Assembly (NCBI RefSeq): GCF_031455295.1
Contig: NZ_JAVDSL010000003.1
Coordinates: 395,526 to 459,525 of the forward strand
Direction: 5' to 3'
Origin: Leifsonia sp. 1010
GTDB lineage: Bacteria > Actinomycetota > Actinomycetes > Actinomycetales > Microbacteriaceae
Length of the DNA: 64,000 nucleotides
Numbering within the stretch: position 1 is the stretch's first letter; each line of letters opens with the position of its first letter. This document shows, in pieces, positions 19,443-27,718 of the stretch. The notes under the pieces were generated by a model that made no database searches, was not told the origin of the DNA, and saw only the letters and a list, made by a program, of their open reading frames with translations. The translations under genes were made by a program, and so were the position numbers.

Positions 19443-21344
19443 GTGACCACGAGCCAGACCGACCCGATGATCGGCCGTCTCATCGACGGCCGCTATCAGG
19501 TGCGCTCGCGGATCGCCCGAGGCGGCATGGCGACCGTCTACCTCGCGACCGACCTGCGCCTCGAGCGCCGCGTCGCGATCAAGATCATGCACGGCCACCT
19601 CGCCGACGACTCCACGTTCAAGAGCCGCTTCGTGCAGGAGGCCCGCTCGGCCGCTCGGCTCGCGCATCCCAACGTCGTCAACGTCTTCGACCAGGGCCAG
19701 GACTCCGACATGGCCTACCTGGTCATGGAGTACCTGCCCGGCATCACCCTGCGCGACCTGCTCAAGGACTACGGCAAGCTGACGCCCGAGCAGACCATCG
19801 ACATCATGGAGGCGGTGCTCTCCGGCCTCGCCGCGGCGCACAAGGCGGGCATCGTCCACCGCGACCTCAAGCCGGAGAACGTGCTGCTCGCCGACGACGG
19901 GCGCATCAAGATCGGCGACTTCGGGCTCGCCCGTGCGGCCAGCGCCAACACGGCCACCGGCCAGGCGCTGCTCGGCACGATCGCGTACCTCTCCCCCGAG
20001 CTCGTCACCCGCGGCGTCGCCGACGCCCGCAGCGACATCTACGCGCTCGGCATCATGATGTACGAGATGCTCACCGGCCAGCAGCCGTTCCAGGGCGAGC
20101 AGCCGATGCAGATCGCCTACCAGCACGCGAACGACGCCGTGCCCGCGCCGAGCAGCAAGAACCCGGCCGTGCCCGCAGAGCTGGATGAGCTCGTCCTCTG
20201 GGCGACGGAGAAGGACCCGGACCGACGGCCCCGCGACGCGCGGGAGATGCTCGATCGCCTGCTGGAGGCCGAGAAGGCGCTCCGCGGCGAGGCCGTTCTG
20301 CAGCCGACGATGGTGCTCCCGCCCGCGTACGAAATCGACCAGGGCGACACCCAGATCATCAACCCGGCGATCCGCCAGCAGGTCGCGTCCAGCACGCCGG
20401 CCGCGGCGACGACACTCACAGCGGCTGCCGCCAAGCGGCGCTCGAAGGGCTGGTGGCTGTTCGCGCTCGTCCTCGTGCTCGCCGGCGTCGCTGCAGGCAC
20501 CGGCTGGTACTTCGGTGCGGGCCCCGGCTCGCTGGTCGCCGTCCCGAACGTCGTCAACAAGGCGCCGGATGCGGCGGTCTCGCAGCTGCAGAAGCTCGGT
20601 TTCAAGACGGCTCAGGCGCCCGAATACAGCACGACCGTCGCGGCCGGGATGGTATCGAGCACGGACCCCGGAGCCGGCGTCCCCGCCGGGCGCGGTAGCA
20701 CGGTGACGCTGCGTGTCTCGCAGGGGCCGAAGCCGGTGACCATCCCGCCCCTCGCCGGCACGACCATCGACACGGCCAAGAGCGCCATCACCGGCGTCGG
20801 GGCGAAGGTCGGAACGGTCGCGGAGCAATTCGACGCCAAGGTGCCCGCCAACACCGTCATCTCGGCGACGCGCGCCGACAACGGCGCGGACATCTCCGGC
20901 GGCGGCAACTACTTCGAGGCCGCGGCGGTGAACCTCGTCGTCTCGGTCGGCGCCATCCCGGATGTCGCCGGCAAGTCCGTGGAAGACGCCTCGGCCATCC
21001 TGAGCAAGGTCAAGCTCCTCACCTCCGCCGGCCCCGAGAGCTACAGCGACACGGTCGAAGACGGCGACGTGATCTCCGCGCAGCCGCAGCACGAGCCCGT
21101 CCGCCCCGGCGACACACTGCTGCTGGAGACGTCGAAGGGACCGGAGCCCGTCACCATCCCCGATGTCGCCGGCAAGACGTGGGATGTGGCCAAGAAGGCG
21201 CTCACGGACGCCGGCTTCAAGCTCAAGTACAGCGCCATCGCCGACGTCGCACCGAACGCGTTCGTCGTGTCGAAGGTGTCGCCGGCCGGCGGGACCCAGG
21301 CGCCCAAGGGCTCGACGATCACGGTCAACTTCGCCGGGTTCTGA
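19443..21344 (+). CDS. Membrane serine/threonine protein kinase with PASTA repeats (PknL-like)
   Basis: A 633-residue Hanks-type kinase. The catalytic domain spans about residues 18-280, with glycine loop GGMATVYLA, VAIKIM lysine, HRDLKPENVL, DFGLA and LSPELV motifs. After a juxtamembrane stretch comes one helix (WWLFALVLVLAGVAAGTGWY, near residue 340). Four extracellular PASTA-like repeats follow, beginning VAVPNVVNKAP, VTIPPLAGTTID, GAIPDVAGKSVED and VTIPDVAGKTWDV. PASTA domains bind muropeptides/lipid II. Context (Rv2175c homologue, aroG next) equates it with PknL. M. tuberculosis PknL itself has no PASTA repeats, so the architecture here is closer to a PknB-like receptor. Confidence 0.92.
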   Translation: MTTSQTDPMIGRLIDGRYQVRSRIARGGMATVYLATDLRLERRVAIKIMHGHLADDSTFKSRFVQEARSAARLAHPNVVNVFDQGQDSDMAYLVMEYLPGITLRDLLKDYGKLTPEQTIDIMEAVLSGLAAAHKAGIVHRDLKPENVLLADDGRIKIGDFGLARAASANTATGQALLGTIAYLSPELVTRGVADARSDIYALGIMMYEMLTGQQPFQGEQPMQIAYQHANDAVPAPSSKNPAVPAELDELVLWATEKDPDRRPRDAREMLDRLLEAEKALRGEAVLQPTMVLPPAYEIDQGDTQIINPAIRQQVASSTPAAATTLTAAAAKRRSKGWWLFALVLVLAGVAAGTGWYFGAGPGSLVAVPNVVNKAPDAAVSQLQKLGFKTAQAPEYSTTVAAGMVSSTDPGAGVPAGRGSTVTLRVSQGPKPVTIPPLAGTTIDTAKSAITGVGAKVGTVAEQFDAKVPANTVISATRADNGADISGGGNYFEAAAVNLVVSVGAIPDVAGKSVEDASAILSKVKLLTSAGPESYSDTVEDGDVISAQPQHEPVRPGDTLLLETSKGPEPVTIPDVAGKTWDVAKKALTDAGFKLKYSAIADVAPNAFVVSKVSPAGGTQAPKGSTITVNFAGF

Positions 21345-21427
21345 GCGACTGCCGCCGCAACCGGCGCGGTCTGCCTGCGCTGCCGCGCGTCGGAACGGAG
21401 GAGATACCGCTTCGCCGCGTCCGTCAA

Positions 21428-21483
21428 CGCAGAAAGCGGAGGAGCACCGCGGCCGTGGGGCCGTGGGCTCCTCCGTTTCTGCG
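21428..21483. terminator. Long hairpin between convergent kinase and aroG genes
   Basis: Arms 21428-21444 and 21468-21483 (CGCAGAAA.CGGAGGAG and its complement) pair with one bulged G. An inner GC-rich stem (CGCGGCC/GGCCGTG) extends it. It falls in the 165-base gap between two converging genes and probably acts as a bidirectional terminator. Nothing else is recognisable in the gap. Confidence 0.6.
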
Positions 21484-21509
21484 GAGGGTGGAGGTGCTGC
21501 GAGCCGGTA

Positions 21510-22901
21510 TCAGCGGGCAGCGGCCGAGAGCTCCTCGGCAACCAGGAAGGCCAGCTCCAGCGACTGCTGGTGGTTCAGGCGCGGGTCGCAGAGCGACTCG
21601 TAGCGGGTCGCCAGCGTCTCCTCGTCGATGTGCTCGGAACCGCCCAGGCACTCGGTCACGTCGTCGCCGGTGAGCTCCACGTGGATGCCGCCCGGGTTGG
21701 TGCCGGCAGCGCGGTGCGCCTCGAAGAAGCCCTTCACCTCGTCGACGATGTCGTCGAAACGGCGCGTCTTGTAGCCGGTCGGCGTGGTGAGACCGTTGCC
21801 GTGCATCGGGTCGGTGACCCAGAGCGGCTTCGCGTCCGAACGCTTGATCGCTTCGAGCAGCGGCGGCAGCGCGTCCCGGATCTTCCCGGCGCCCATGCGC
21901 GTGATGAAGGTCAGGCGGCCGGGCTCACGCTCGGGATCGAGCTTGTCGATGAGGCGGAGCATGTCGTCACGGGAGGTGGTCGGCCCGAGCTTCACGCCGA
22001 TCGGGTTGCGCACGCGCGACAGGAAGTCGACGTGCGCGCCGTCGAGCTCGCGCGTCCGCTCGCCGATCCAGACGAAGTGCGCCGACGTGTTGTACGGCGT
22101 GCCGGTGCGGGAGTCGATGCGCGTCATCGGCCGCTCGTAGTCCATGAGCAGCGCCTCGTGGCTGGAGTAGAACTCCACCCGCGTGAGCTCGTCGAAGTCG
22201 GCGCCCGCCGCCTCCATGAACTTGATGGCGCGGTCGATCTCGCGGGCGAGGCCCTCGTAGCGCTGGTTGGCCGGGTTCGCGGCGAAGCCGCGGTTCCAGC
22301 TGTGCACCTGGCGCAGGTCGGCGAATCCACCCTGGGTGAAGGCGCGGATGAGGTTCAGCGTGGATGCGGCGGTGTGGTACCCCTGCACCAGCCGGCGCGG
22401 GTCGGCCTGGCGCGACTCGGGCGTGAAATCGTAGCCGTTGACGATGTCGCCGCGGTAGGCGGGCAGGGTGACACCGTTGCGCGTCTCGGTGTCACTGGAG
22501 CGCGGCTTGGCGAACTGCCCGGCCATGCGGCCCATCTTGATCACGGGCACGGAGGCGCCGTAGGTCAGCACGACGGCCATCTGCAGCACCGTCTTGACAC
22601 GGTTGCGGATGGCGTCGGCCGTCGCTCCGGCGAACGTCTCGGCGCAGTCGCCGCCCTGCAGCAGGAACGCCTTGCCCTCGGCGGCGCGGGCCAGCCGCGT
22701 CCGCAGCTGGTCGACCTCGCCGGCGAACACCAGCGGCGGAAGGGTGGCGATCTCGGCGGACGCGGCGGCGGCCGCCTCCGGGTCCGGCCAGGCCGGCTGC
22801 TGCTTGATCGGGAGCGTGCGCCAATACTCCAGGCCCTCGATCACGGACTCGTCAGGTCGCACGACGGGCTCTGTGGTCTGTAGCACTGGTCTTCCGCTCA
22901 C
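21510..22901 (-). CDS. aroG: Class II 3-deoxy-7-phosphoheptulonate synthase (DAHP synthase)
   Basis: First enzyme of the shikimate pathway; condenses PEP and erythrose-4-phosphate. The 463 residues are typical of the class II (plant/actinobacterial) enzyme. FLLQGGDCAETF lies near residue 75, the metal and substrate segments KMGRMAGQFAKPRS and WVTDPMHGNG near 325 are present, and GGIHVELTGDDVTECLGG near 395 is intact. Orthologue of M. tuberculosis Rv2178c, which is also near pknL. Starts with GTG; a TAGGCT box at 22924-22929 (minus strand) is a possible -10. Confidence 0.96.
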   Translation of the reverse strand: MSGRPVLQTTEPVVRPDESVIEGLEYWRTLPIKQQPAWPDPEAAAAASAEIATLPPLVFAGEVDQLRTRLARAAEGKAFLLQGGDCAETFAGATADAIRNRVKTVLQMAVVLTYGASVPVIKMGRMAGQFAKPRSSDTETRNGVTLPAYRGDIVNGYDFTPESRQADPRRLVQGYHTAASTLNLIRAFTQGGFADLRQVHSWNRGFAANPANQRYEGLAREIDRAIKFMEAAGADFDELTRVEFYSSHEALLMDYERPMTRIDSRTGTPYNTSAHFVWIGERTRELDGAHVDFLSRVRNPIGVKLGPTTSRDDMLRLIDKLDPEREPGRLTFITRMGAGKIRDALPPLLEAIKRSDAKPLWVTDPMHGNGLTTPTGYKTRRFDDIVDEVKGFFEAHRAAGTNPGGIHVELTGDDVTECLGGSEHIDEETLATRYESLCDPRLNHQQSLELAFLVAEELSAAAR

Positions 22902-22952
22902 TCGAGGTTGGATGGGATATCCGAGCCTATCGCGAAAGCCGATGCGGCCGTC

Positions 22953-23642
22953 CTACTGTGACAGCGTCGCCCGCTTCTCCTTGACCGTGCTGGCGTACAC
23001 GTCGACGTACTCCTGGTCGCCGAGGCGCTGCAGCTCGTACATGATCTCGTCGGTGACCGAGCGCAGGATGAAGCGGTCGCCCTCCATCCCGTCGAACCGG
23101 GAGAAGTCGAGCGGCTCCCCCACGATGATGCCGATGCGTCCGATCTTCGGGAGCCGCTTGCCGATCGGCATGATCTTGGCCGTATCCACCATCGCGACGG
23201 GGACGACCGGGACGCCGGCCTCCAGGATCATCCGCGCGACGCCCGTGCGACCGCGGTACAGCTTGCCGTCCGGGCTGCGGGTGCCCTCCGGGTAGATGCC
23301 GAGGATCTCGCCGCGAGCGAGGACTGCGAGCCCGGTGTTGAGCGACGCCTCCGACGCCTTGCCGCCGGAGCGGTCGATGGGCAGCTGGCCGGTGGCGTTC
23401 ATGAACGCCTTGGTCGCCCATCCCTTCAGGCCCCTGCGGGTGAAGTAGTCGCTCTTGGCGAGGAAGGACACGTGCCGGTCGACCTCGAGCGGCAGGAAGA
23501 TCGAGTCGATGAACGACAGATGGTTGCTCGCGAGGATGACCGGACCGTCGGTGGGGATGTTCTCGAGGCCGACGACCCACGGCCGGAAGATACCGCGCAG
23601 CAGCGGTCCCACGATCACGTACTTCATCAGCCAGTAGAACAT
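22953..23642 (-). CDS. 1-acyl-sn-glycerol-3-phosphate acyltransferase (PlsC family)
   Basis: Membrane-associated acyltransferase of phospholipid synthesis, 229 residues. It shows the HX4D catalytic box as NHLSFID near residue 40, the substrate motif EGTRSPDGKLYRGRTG near residue 120, and VPVVPVAMVDT near 145. The hydrophobic N-terminus (MFYWLMKYVIVGPLLRGIF) anchors it to the membrane. It lies 28 bases downstream of the glucokinase gene and 51 bases before aroG on the same strand. The M. tuberculosis counterpart by context is Rv2182c. Confidence 0.93.
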   Translation of the reverse strand: MFYWLMKYVIVGPLLRGIFRPWVVGLENIPTDGPVILASNHLSFIDSIFLPLEVDRHVSFLAKSDYFTRRGLKGWATKAFMNATGQLPIDRSGGKASEASLNTGLAVLARGEILGIYPEGTRSPDGKLYRGRTGVARMILEAGVPVVPVAMVDTAKIMPIGKRLPKIGRIGIIVGEPLDFSRFDGMEGDRFILRSVTDEIMYELQRLGDQEYVDVYASTVKEKRATLSQ

Positions 23643-23670
23643 CGAACCGAAGCCTATCCCCGCGCTGCCC

Positions 23671-24621
23671 CTAGAGCGAGGATGCGTGCAGTCGCGCCAG
23701 GTCGGCCGCTCCGACCACCCCGGCGTCGTTCACCAGCTCGGCGATCGCGAACTCGGGCTCCGGGTGGAAGCCGCGGGCGGGAAGATTCTCCAGATACGCC
23801 AGCCGGATGGGCTCCAGCAGCAGCTCGCCGGCCTGGGCGACGCCGCCGCCGAAGACGAAGAGCTGCGGGTCGAGGATGGCGCCCAGGCTCGCGCACGCCT
23901 GCCCGAGCCAGTCGCCGAGCTGGCGGAGGGCGGCGAGCGCTCCCGGGTCGCCCGCGGTGATCAGGGCGCTGATGTCGTGCCCGGTGAGCGCGCCGGTGCG
24001 GCTGCGCACATCCGCGAGTCCCTGGCCGATCCCGCCCGCGTCCGCGAGCTCGTTCGCCATGCGCTGCAGGGCGCGGCCGGAACCGTACTGCTCGATGCAG
24101 CCGTGCGCGCCGCAGCCGCAGGGAAGGCCGCCCGGGACGACGCGCATGTGGCCGATCTCCGCTCCCGCGCCGAAACCGCCGCGGAAGAGCCGGTCGTTGC
24201 TGACGATCGCACCGCCCACACCGGTCCCGATGGTGAGCACCACCATGTCGGAGACGAGCCGGCCGGCACCGTAGCGGAACTCCGCCCAGCCGGCCGCGTT
24301 GGCGTCGTTCTCGATGATCACGGGGATGTCGAGGCGCTCCTCGAGCTTCTCCCGGAACGGCTCGTGGCGCCAGTTGATGTTCGGCGCATAGTAGACGGTC
24401 GACTGCGCGGCGTCGATGAAGCCGGCCGCGGCGACTCCCGCACCGGCGATCTCCTCCGGGCCGTCGCTGAGGCGGCGGATCATCGCGACGACGGCGTTCT
24501 CGATCTCCTCCGGACGCGTCGCATCGGTGGGGACGCGATCCTCCCGGACGATCGTCCCGAGCTCGTCGACGAGGGCTCCGGCGATCTTGGTCCCTCCGAT
24601 GTCGATGCCGATGGCGTGCAC
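23671..24621 (-). CDS. glk: ROK-family glucokinase
   Basis: Phosphorylates glucose at C6. GTG 24621 (VHAIGIDIGGTKIAGALVDE) has an AGGAAGG ribosome site six bases upstream. The 316-residue ROK protein has the phosphate loop DIGGTK and VLTIGTGVGGAIV. It also has the ROK zinc/sugar signature ending CGCGAHGCIEQYGSG (near residues 160-175, with the expected Cys residues) and ENDANAAGW near 115. Substrate specificity (ATP or polyphosphate; glucose or another sugar) is not fixed by the sequence. Divergent from fadD across 148 bases. Confidence 0.88.
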   Translation of the reverse strand: MHAIGIDIGGTKIAGALVDELGTIVREDRVPTDATRPEEIENAVVAMIRRLSDGPEEIAGAGVAAAGFIDAAQSTVYYAPNINWRHEPFREKLEERLDIPVIIENDANAAGWAEFRYGAGRLVSDMVVLTIGTGVGGAIVSNDRLFRGGFGAGAEIGHMRVVPGGLPCGCGAHGCIEQYGSGRALQRMANELADAGGIGQGLADVRSRTGALTGHDISALITAGDPGALAALRQLGDWLGQACASLGAILDPQLFVFGGGVAQAGELLLEPIRLAYLENLPARGFHPEPEFAIAELVNDAGVVGAADLARLHASSL

Positions 24622-24769
24622 GTGGGGCCTTCCTGGAGGGATGGTGAGAGGGAGGGGCGGTCTGGCCGGGTCTCGGGCGAGCCGTGGCGGGACCATCTAG
24701 AGTGTAATCAACCGAATCGCCCCGAGCCATTCGGCCGCACGCCCGCCCACCGGTATCGAGGGAGCTACC

Positions 24770-26599
24770 GTGAAACAGATCCTTACCCCCGCGATCGTCC
24801 CTGCGGACCCGGACGCCAACGCCACCGGCCTGCTCGTCGACCGCGTTGCGCAGACGCCGGACCAGCCGCTGTTCAGCCTCCCGGACGGCGACGGCTGGCG
24901 CGACGTGTCGGCGGCGGAGTTCCACCGCCAGGTGATCGCCCTCGCGAAGGGCCTGGTCGCCGCGGGCATCGAGCCCGGCGACAAGATCGGGCTGATGTCG
25001 AAGACCCGGTACGAGTGGACTCTCATCGACTTCGCCGTGTGGTTCGCCGGCGCGGTTCTCGTGCCGATCTACGAGACGTCCTCCCCCACCCAGATCCAGT
25101 GGAACATGTCCGACTCCGGCGCCATGGCGGTGTTCCTGGAGAACGCCGAGATGCACGCGCGCTTCGACGAGGTGCACCCGGAGCTCCCCGACATCCGCAC
25201 CGTCTGGCAGCTGCACCTCGGCGACCTCGACAAGCTCGCCGCCGCGGGTGTCGACGTGCCCGACGAGGAGATCGAGCGGCGCCGCCGCATCGCCAAGGGC
25301 TCCGACATCGGGACGCTGATCTACACCTCGGGCTCGACCGGGCGGCCGAAGGGATGCGTCCTCACGCACTCGAACTTCGTCGAGCTCTCGCGCAACTCGG
25401 CCGAGGCGCTCAAGCAGGTCGTGCAGCAGCCGGGCGGCGCATCCACTCTGCTCTTCATCACCACCGCGCACGTGTTCGCCCGCTTCATCGCCGTGCTCTG
25501 TGTCACCGGCGGCGTCAAGGTCGGCCACCAGGCCGACACCAAGCAGCTGCTGCCTGCGCTGGCGAGCTTCAAGCCGACGTTCCTGCTGGCGGTGCCGCGC
25601 GTGTTCGAGAAGGTCTACAACTCGGCCGAGCAGAAGGCCGAGTCCGGTGGACGCGGTAAGATCTTCCGCGCGGCCGCGGACGTCGCGGTCGAGCACTCGA
25701 AGGCCGTCGAGGCCGGCTCGGTGCCGTTCGGACTGAAGCTCAAGTTCGCCCTCTACGACCGGCTGGTGTATTCGAAGCTCCGTGCCGCGATGGGCGGCCG
25801 CGTGAAGTTCGCGGTGTCCGGCTCCGCGCCGCTCGGCTCGCACCTCGGTCACTTCTACCACAGCCTCGGCATCAAGGTCCTGGAGGGCTACGGGCTCACC
25901 GAGACCACCGCGCCCGCGACCGTGAACCGGCCGGACACGTTCCGGATCGGCACCGTCGGTCCGGCGCTCCCGGGCGTCGACCTGCGTCTCGCCGACGACG
26001 GCGAGATCGAGGTGCGCGGCATCAACGTCTTCAAGGAGTATTGGAAGAACCCGGAGGCGACCGCCGCGGCGTTCCACGACGGCTGGTTCAAGACCGGCGA
26101 CCTCGGCTCGTTCGATGAGGACGGCTTCCTCACGATCACCGGCCGCAAGAAGGAGATCATCGTCACGGCCGGTGGCAAGAACGTCTCCCCCGCCGCGCTC
26201 GAGGACCCCATCCGCTCGAACCCGCTCGTGAGCCAGGTGATCGTGGTGGGCGACCAGAAGCCGTTCATCTCCGCCCTCATCACCCTCGACACCGAGATGC
26301 TGCCCACGTGGCTCGCCAACAACGGCGAGGACAAGGACATGACCCTCGCCGAGGCGTCGGTCAATCCGGCCGTCCACGCCGAGATCCAGCGCGCCATCGA
26401 CCACGCCAACGCCGGTGTCTCGCGCGCCGAGAGCGTCCGCAAGTTCGTGGTGCTCGCGACGGAGCTGAGCGAGGCGAGCGGCCACCTGACGCCCAAGATG
26501 AGCATCAAGCGCAACGTCATCCTCGCCGACTTCGCGGACGTGATCGACGGCATCTACAGCGACAACCCCCGCACCGAGGGCTTCTCCCTCGCCCACTGA
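24770..26599 (+). CDS. Long-chain fatty-acid--CoA ligase (FadD15-type)
   Basis: ANL-superfamily adenylating enzyme activating long-chain fatty acids to acyl-CoA. The 609 residues carry the P-loop-like YTSGSTGRPKGCVLTHSNFV near residue 185, the A5 motif YGLTETTAP near 375, DGWFKTGDLGSFDEDGFL near 440, and GRKKEIIVTAGGKNVSP near 460 with the C-domain lysine region. GTG start at 24770 with GAGGGAG upstream. M. tuberculosis fadD15 (Rv2187) occupies the same position after plsC. The stop is followed within 16 bases by palindrome B. Confidence 0.93.
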   Translation: MKQILTPAIVPADPDANATGLLVDRVAQTPDQPLFSLPDGDGWRDVSAAEFHRQVIALAKGLVAAGIEPGDKIGLMSKTRYEWTLIDFAVWFAGAVLVPIYETSSPTQIQWNMSDSGAMAVFLENAEMHARFDEVHPELPDIRTVWQLHLGDLDKLAAAGVDVPDEEIERRRRIAKGSDIGTLIYTSGSTGRPKGCVLTHSNFVELSRNSAEALKQVVQQPGGASTLLFITTAHVFARFIAVLCVTGGVKVGHQADTKQLLPALASFKPTFLLAVPRVFEKVYNSAEQKAESGGRGKIFRAAADVAVEHSKAVEAGSVPFGLKLKFALYDRLVYSKLRAAMGGRVKFAVSGSAPLGSHLGHFYHSLGIKVLEGYGLTETTAPATVNRPDTFRIGTVGPALPGVDLRLADDGEIEVRGINVFKEYWKNPEATAAAFHDGWFKTGDLGSFDEDGFLTITGRKKEIIVTAGGKNVSPAALEDPIRSNPLVSQVIVVGDQKPFISALITLDTEMLPTWLANNGEDKDMTLAEASVNPAVHAEIQRAIDHANAGVSRAESVRKFVVLATELSEASGHLTPKMSIKRNVILADFADVIDGIYSDNPRTEGFSLAH

Positions 26600-26612
26600 C
26601 CCGTCGTCTCGT

Positions 26613-27545
26613 TCACGATTTGCGCCAAATCTCGGTTTTCGGCGTCGCAATACCGAGATTTGGCGCAAATCGTTGGAGGCGTTGGACGAATGCGGCTCGG
26701 TCGGCGAAGAGGTCGTCGGCGGTGATCCTGAGAACCTGCCAGCCCGCGGCCAGGAGAAGGTCGTGCCGTTTGATGTCGAGGAACCACTGCCGCCTTTCGA
26801 CCCGGTGTGCGTCGCCGTCGTACTCGAACGCGATGCGCCGGTCGGGTAGCGCAAGATCCGGGTGCAGAACCCGGCCGTCGGCGACCAGCACGGGCTCGTT
26901 CACCCTGAGGCCCGTGATGCCGAGCTCCGCCAGGAACAGGCGCAGCAAGCTCTCCGGCCGGGAGTCGGTTCCGAACCGGATGCGGGACAGAGCCCAGGCG
27001 CGCGCCTTGCCTCCCTTCGTCCGGCGAACCCGGGCGGAGGTCTCCGCCAACTGATCGATCGTGACGATCGGAGGGCGGTTTCGCGCGCCGACGAGATGGT
27101 CGCCGGCAGCGACGAGATCGCTCGGCCCGAGCATTCCGGAGAGCTGGCACCACACGTGAGCGGGCAAGGACACCGGGAGGCCGGCGACGTCCATCCCTTC
27201 AAGCGCTCGCAAGCTGTGCCCGGTCACGCCTCGACCGTGCGGGGCCGTGCGTGGAGAGAGCACCGACACGTGCAAGGGGCGACGAGACGCATCGGCCGGC
27301 AACGGGATGCCGAGGAGTTCAGCGGCCGTGGTGTGACTGAAGAACGCACGCATCGGCATGACGCGCAGGTACGCCCGACACAGTTCCTGCAGCTCACCTG
27401 GACCGTACGACAGATTCACGCCGTGAAACGGATGGTGGATGTCGCCGGCGCGCAAGCGCAACGCGTCGACGCCGTGCCGCTGTGCCTGCGACAGGGTGAA
27501 AGGGACACCGACGAGCGGTCGTGGGAGGGGTGGTGGGGTTCGCAT
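26613..27545 (-). CDS. DUF559 protein (Vsr/AbiEi-like), flanked by palindromes
   Basis: A 310-residue protein starting at ATG 27545 (MRTPPPLPRPLVGVPFTLSQ). The N-terminal two thirds resemble the AbiEi-type regulator/antitoxin-like region seen in many actinobacterial DUF559 proteins (SHTTAAELLGIPLP near residue 80; VTGHSLRALEGMDVAGLPVS). The C-terminal DUF559 domain has the Vsr-like nuclease-fold core DLALPDRRIAFEYDGDAHR near residue 245, then DIKRHDLLLAAGWQVLRI. The final ~18 residues (GIATPKTEIWRKS-stop) are encoded inside palindrome B. The frame also stays open upstream through palindrome C, but no good start lies there. Function is unproven; members are annotated variously as nuclease-like or type IV toxin-antitoxin relatives. 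Convergent with fadD. Confidence 0.8.
   Translation of the reverse strand: MRTPPPLPRPLVGVPFTLSQAQRHGVDALRLRAGDIHHPFHGVNLSYGPGELQELCRAYLRVMPMRAFFSHTTAAELLGIPLPADASRRPLHVSVLSPRTAPHGRGVTGHSLRALEGMDVAGLPVSLPAHVWCQLSGMLGPSDLVAAGDHLVGARNRPPIVTIDQLAETSARVRRTKGGKARAWALSRIRFGTDSRPESLLRLFLAELGITGLRVNEPVLVADGRVLHPDLALPDRRIAFEYDGDAHRVERRQWFLDIKRHDLLLAAGWQVLRITADDLFADRAAFVQRLQRFAPNLGIATPKTEIWRKS
26615..26673. repeat. Palindrome B, copy 1 of the 55-base DUF559-flanking repeat
   Basis: A perfect 22-base inverted repeat (arms 26615-26636 and 26652-26673, core GATTTGCGCCAAATCTCGG) with a 15-base loop. The 55-base core 26617-26671 has the same length, orientation and arm sequence as palindrome C at 27638-27692. 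The 10 differences are confined to the loop except for one arm base. It overlaps the 3' end of the DUF559 gene and supplies its last codons. No T-run follows either arm. Confidence 0.92.
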
Positions 27546-27634
27546 CCCGTCATCATGCCGAACACGCCCGCCGCATGACCCCGCAGCCCGCCGATCTGTG
27601 GACAGCGCGCGTTCTCCACACCCTGACCGCAGAT

Positions 27635-27695
27635 TGAGATTTGCGCCAAATCGCGGTTTTGACGCCCACATAACCGAGATTTGGCGCAAATCTCA
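27635..27695. repeat. Palindrome C, copy 2 of the 55-base DUF559-flanking repeat
   Basis: 24-base arms 27635-27658 and 27672-27695 pair with a single mismatch around a 13-base loop. The core matches palindrome B in direct orientation. It lies 90 bases upstream of the DUF559 start and 23 bases past the epimerase stop. Confidence 0.92.
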
Positions 27696-27718
27696 GGAAG
27701 GGCGGATGCGGCGGCGGG

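Noticed and set aside
26615..27695. Palindromes B and C as terminal inverted repeats of an insertion sequence
   Set aside because: They are in direct orientation and each is internally palindromic. There is no transposase and no evident target-site duplication; the gene between them is a DUF559 protein.
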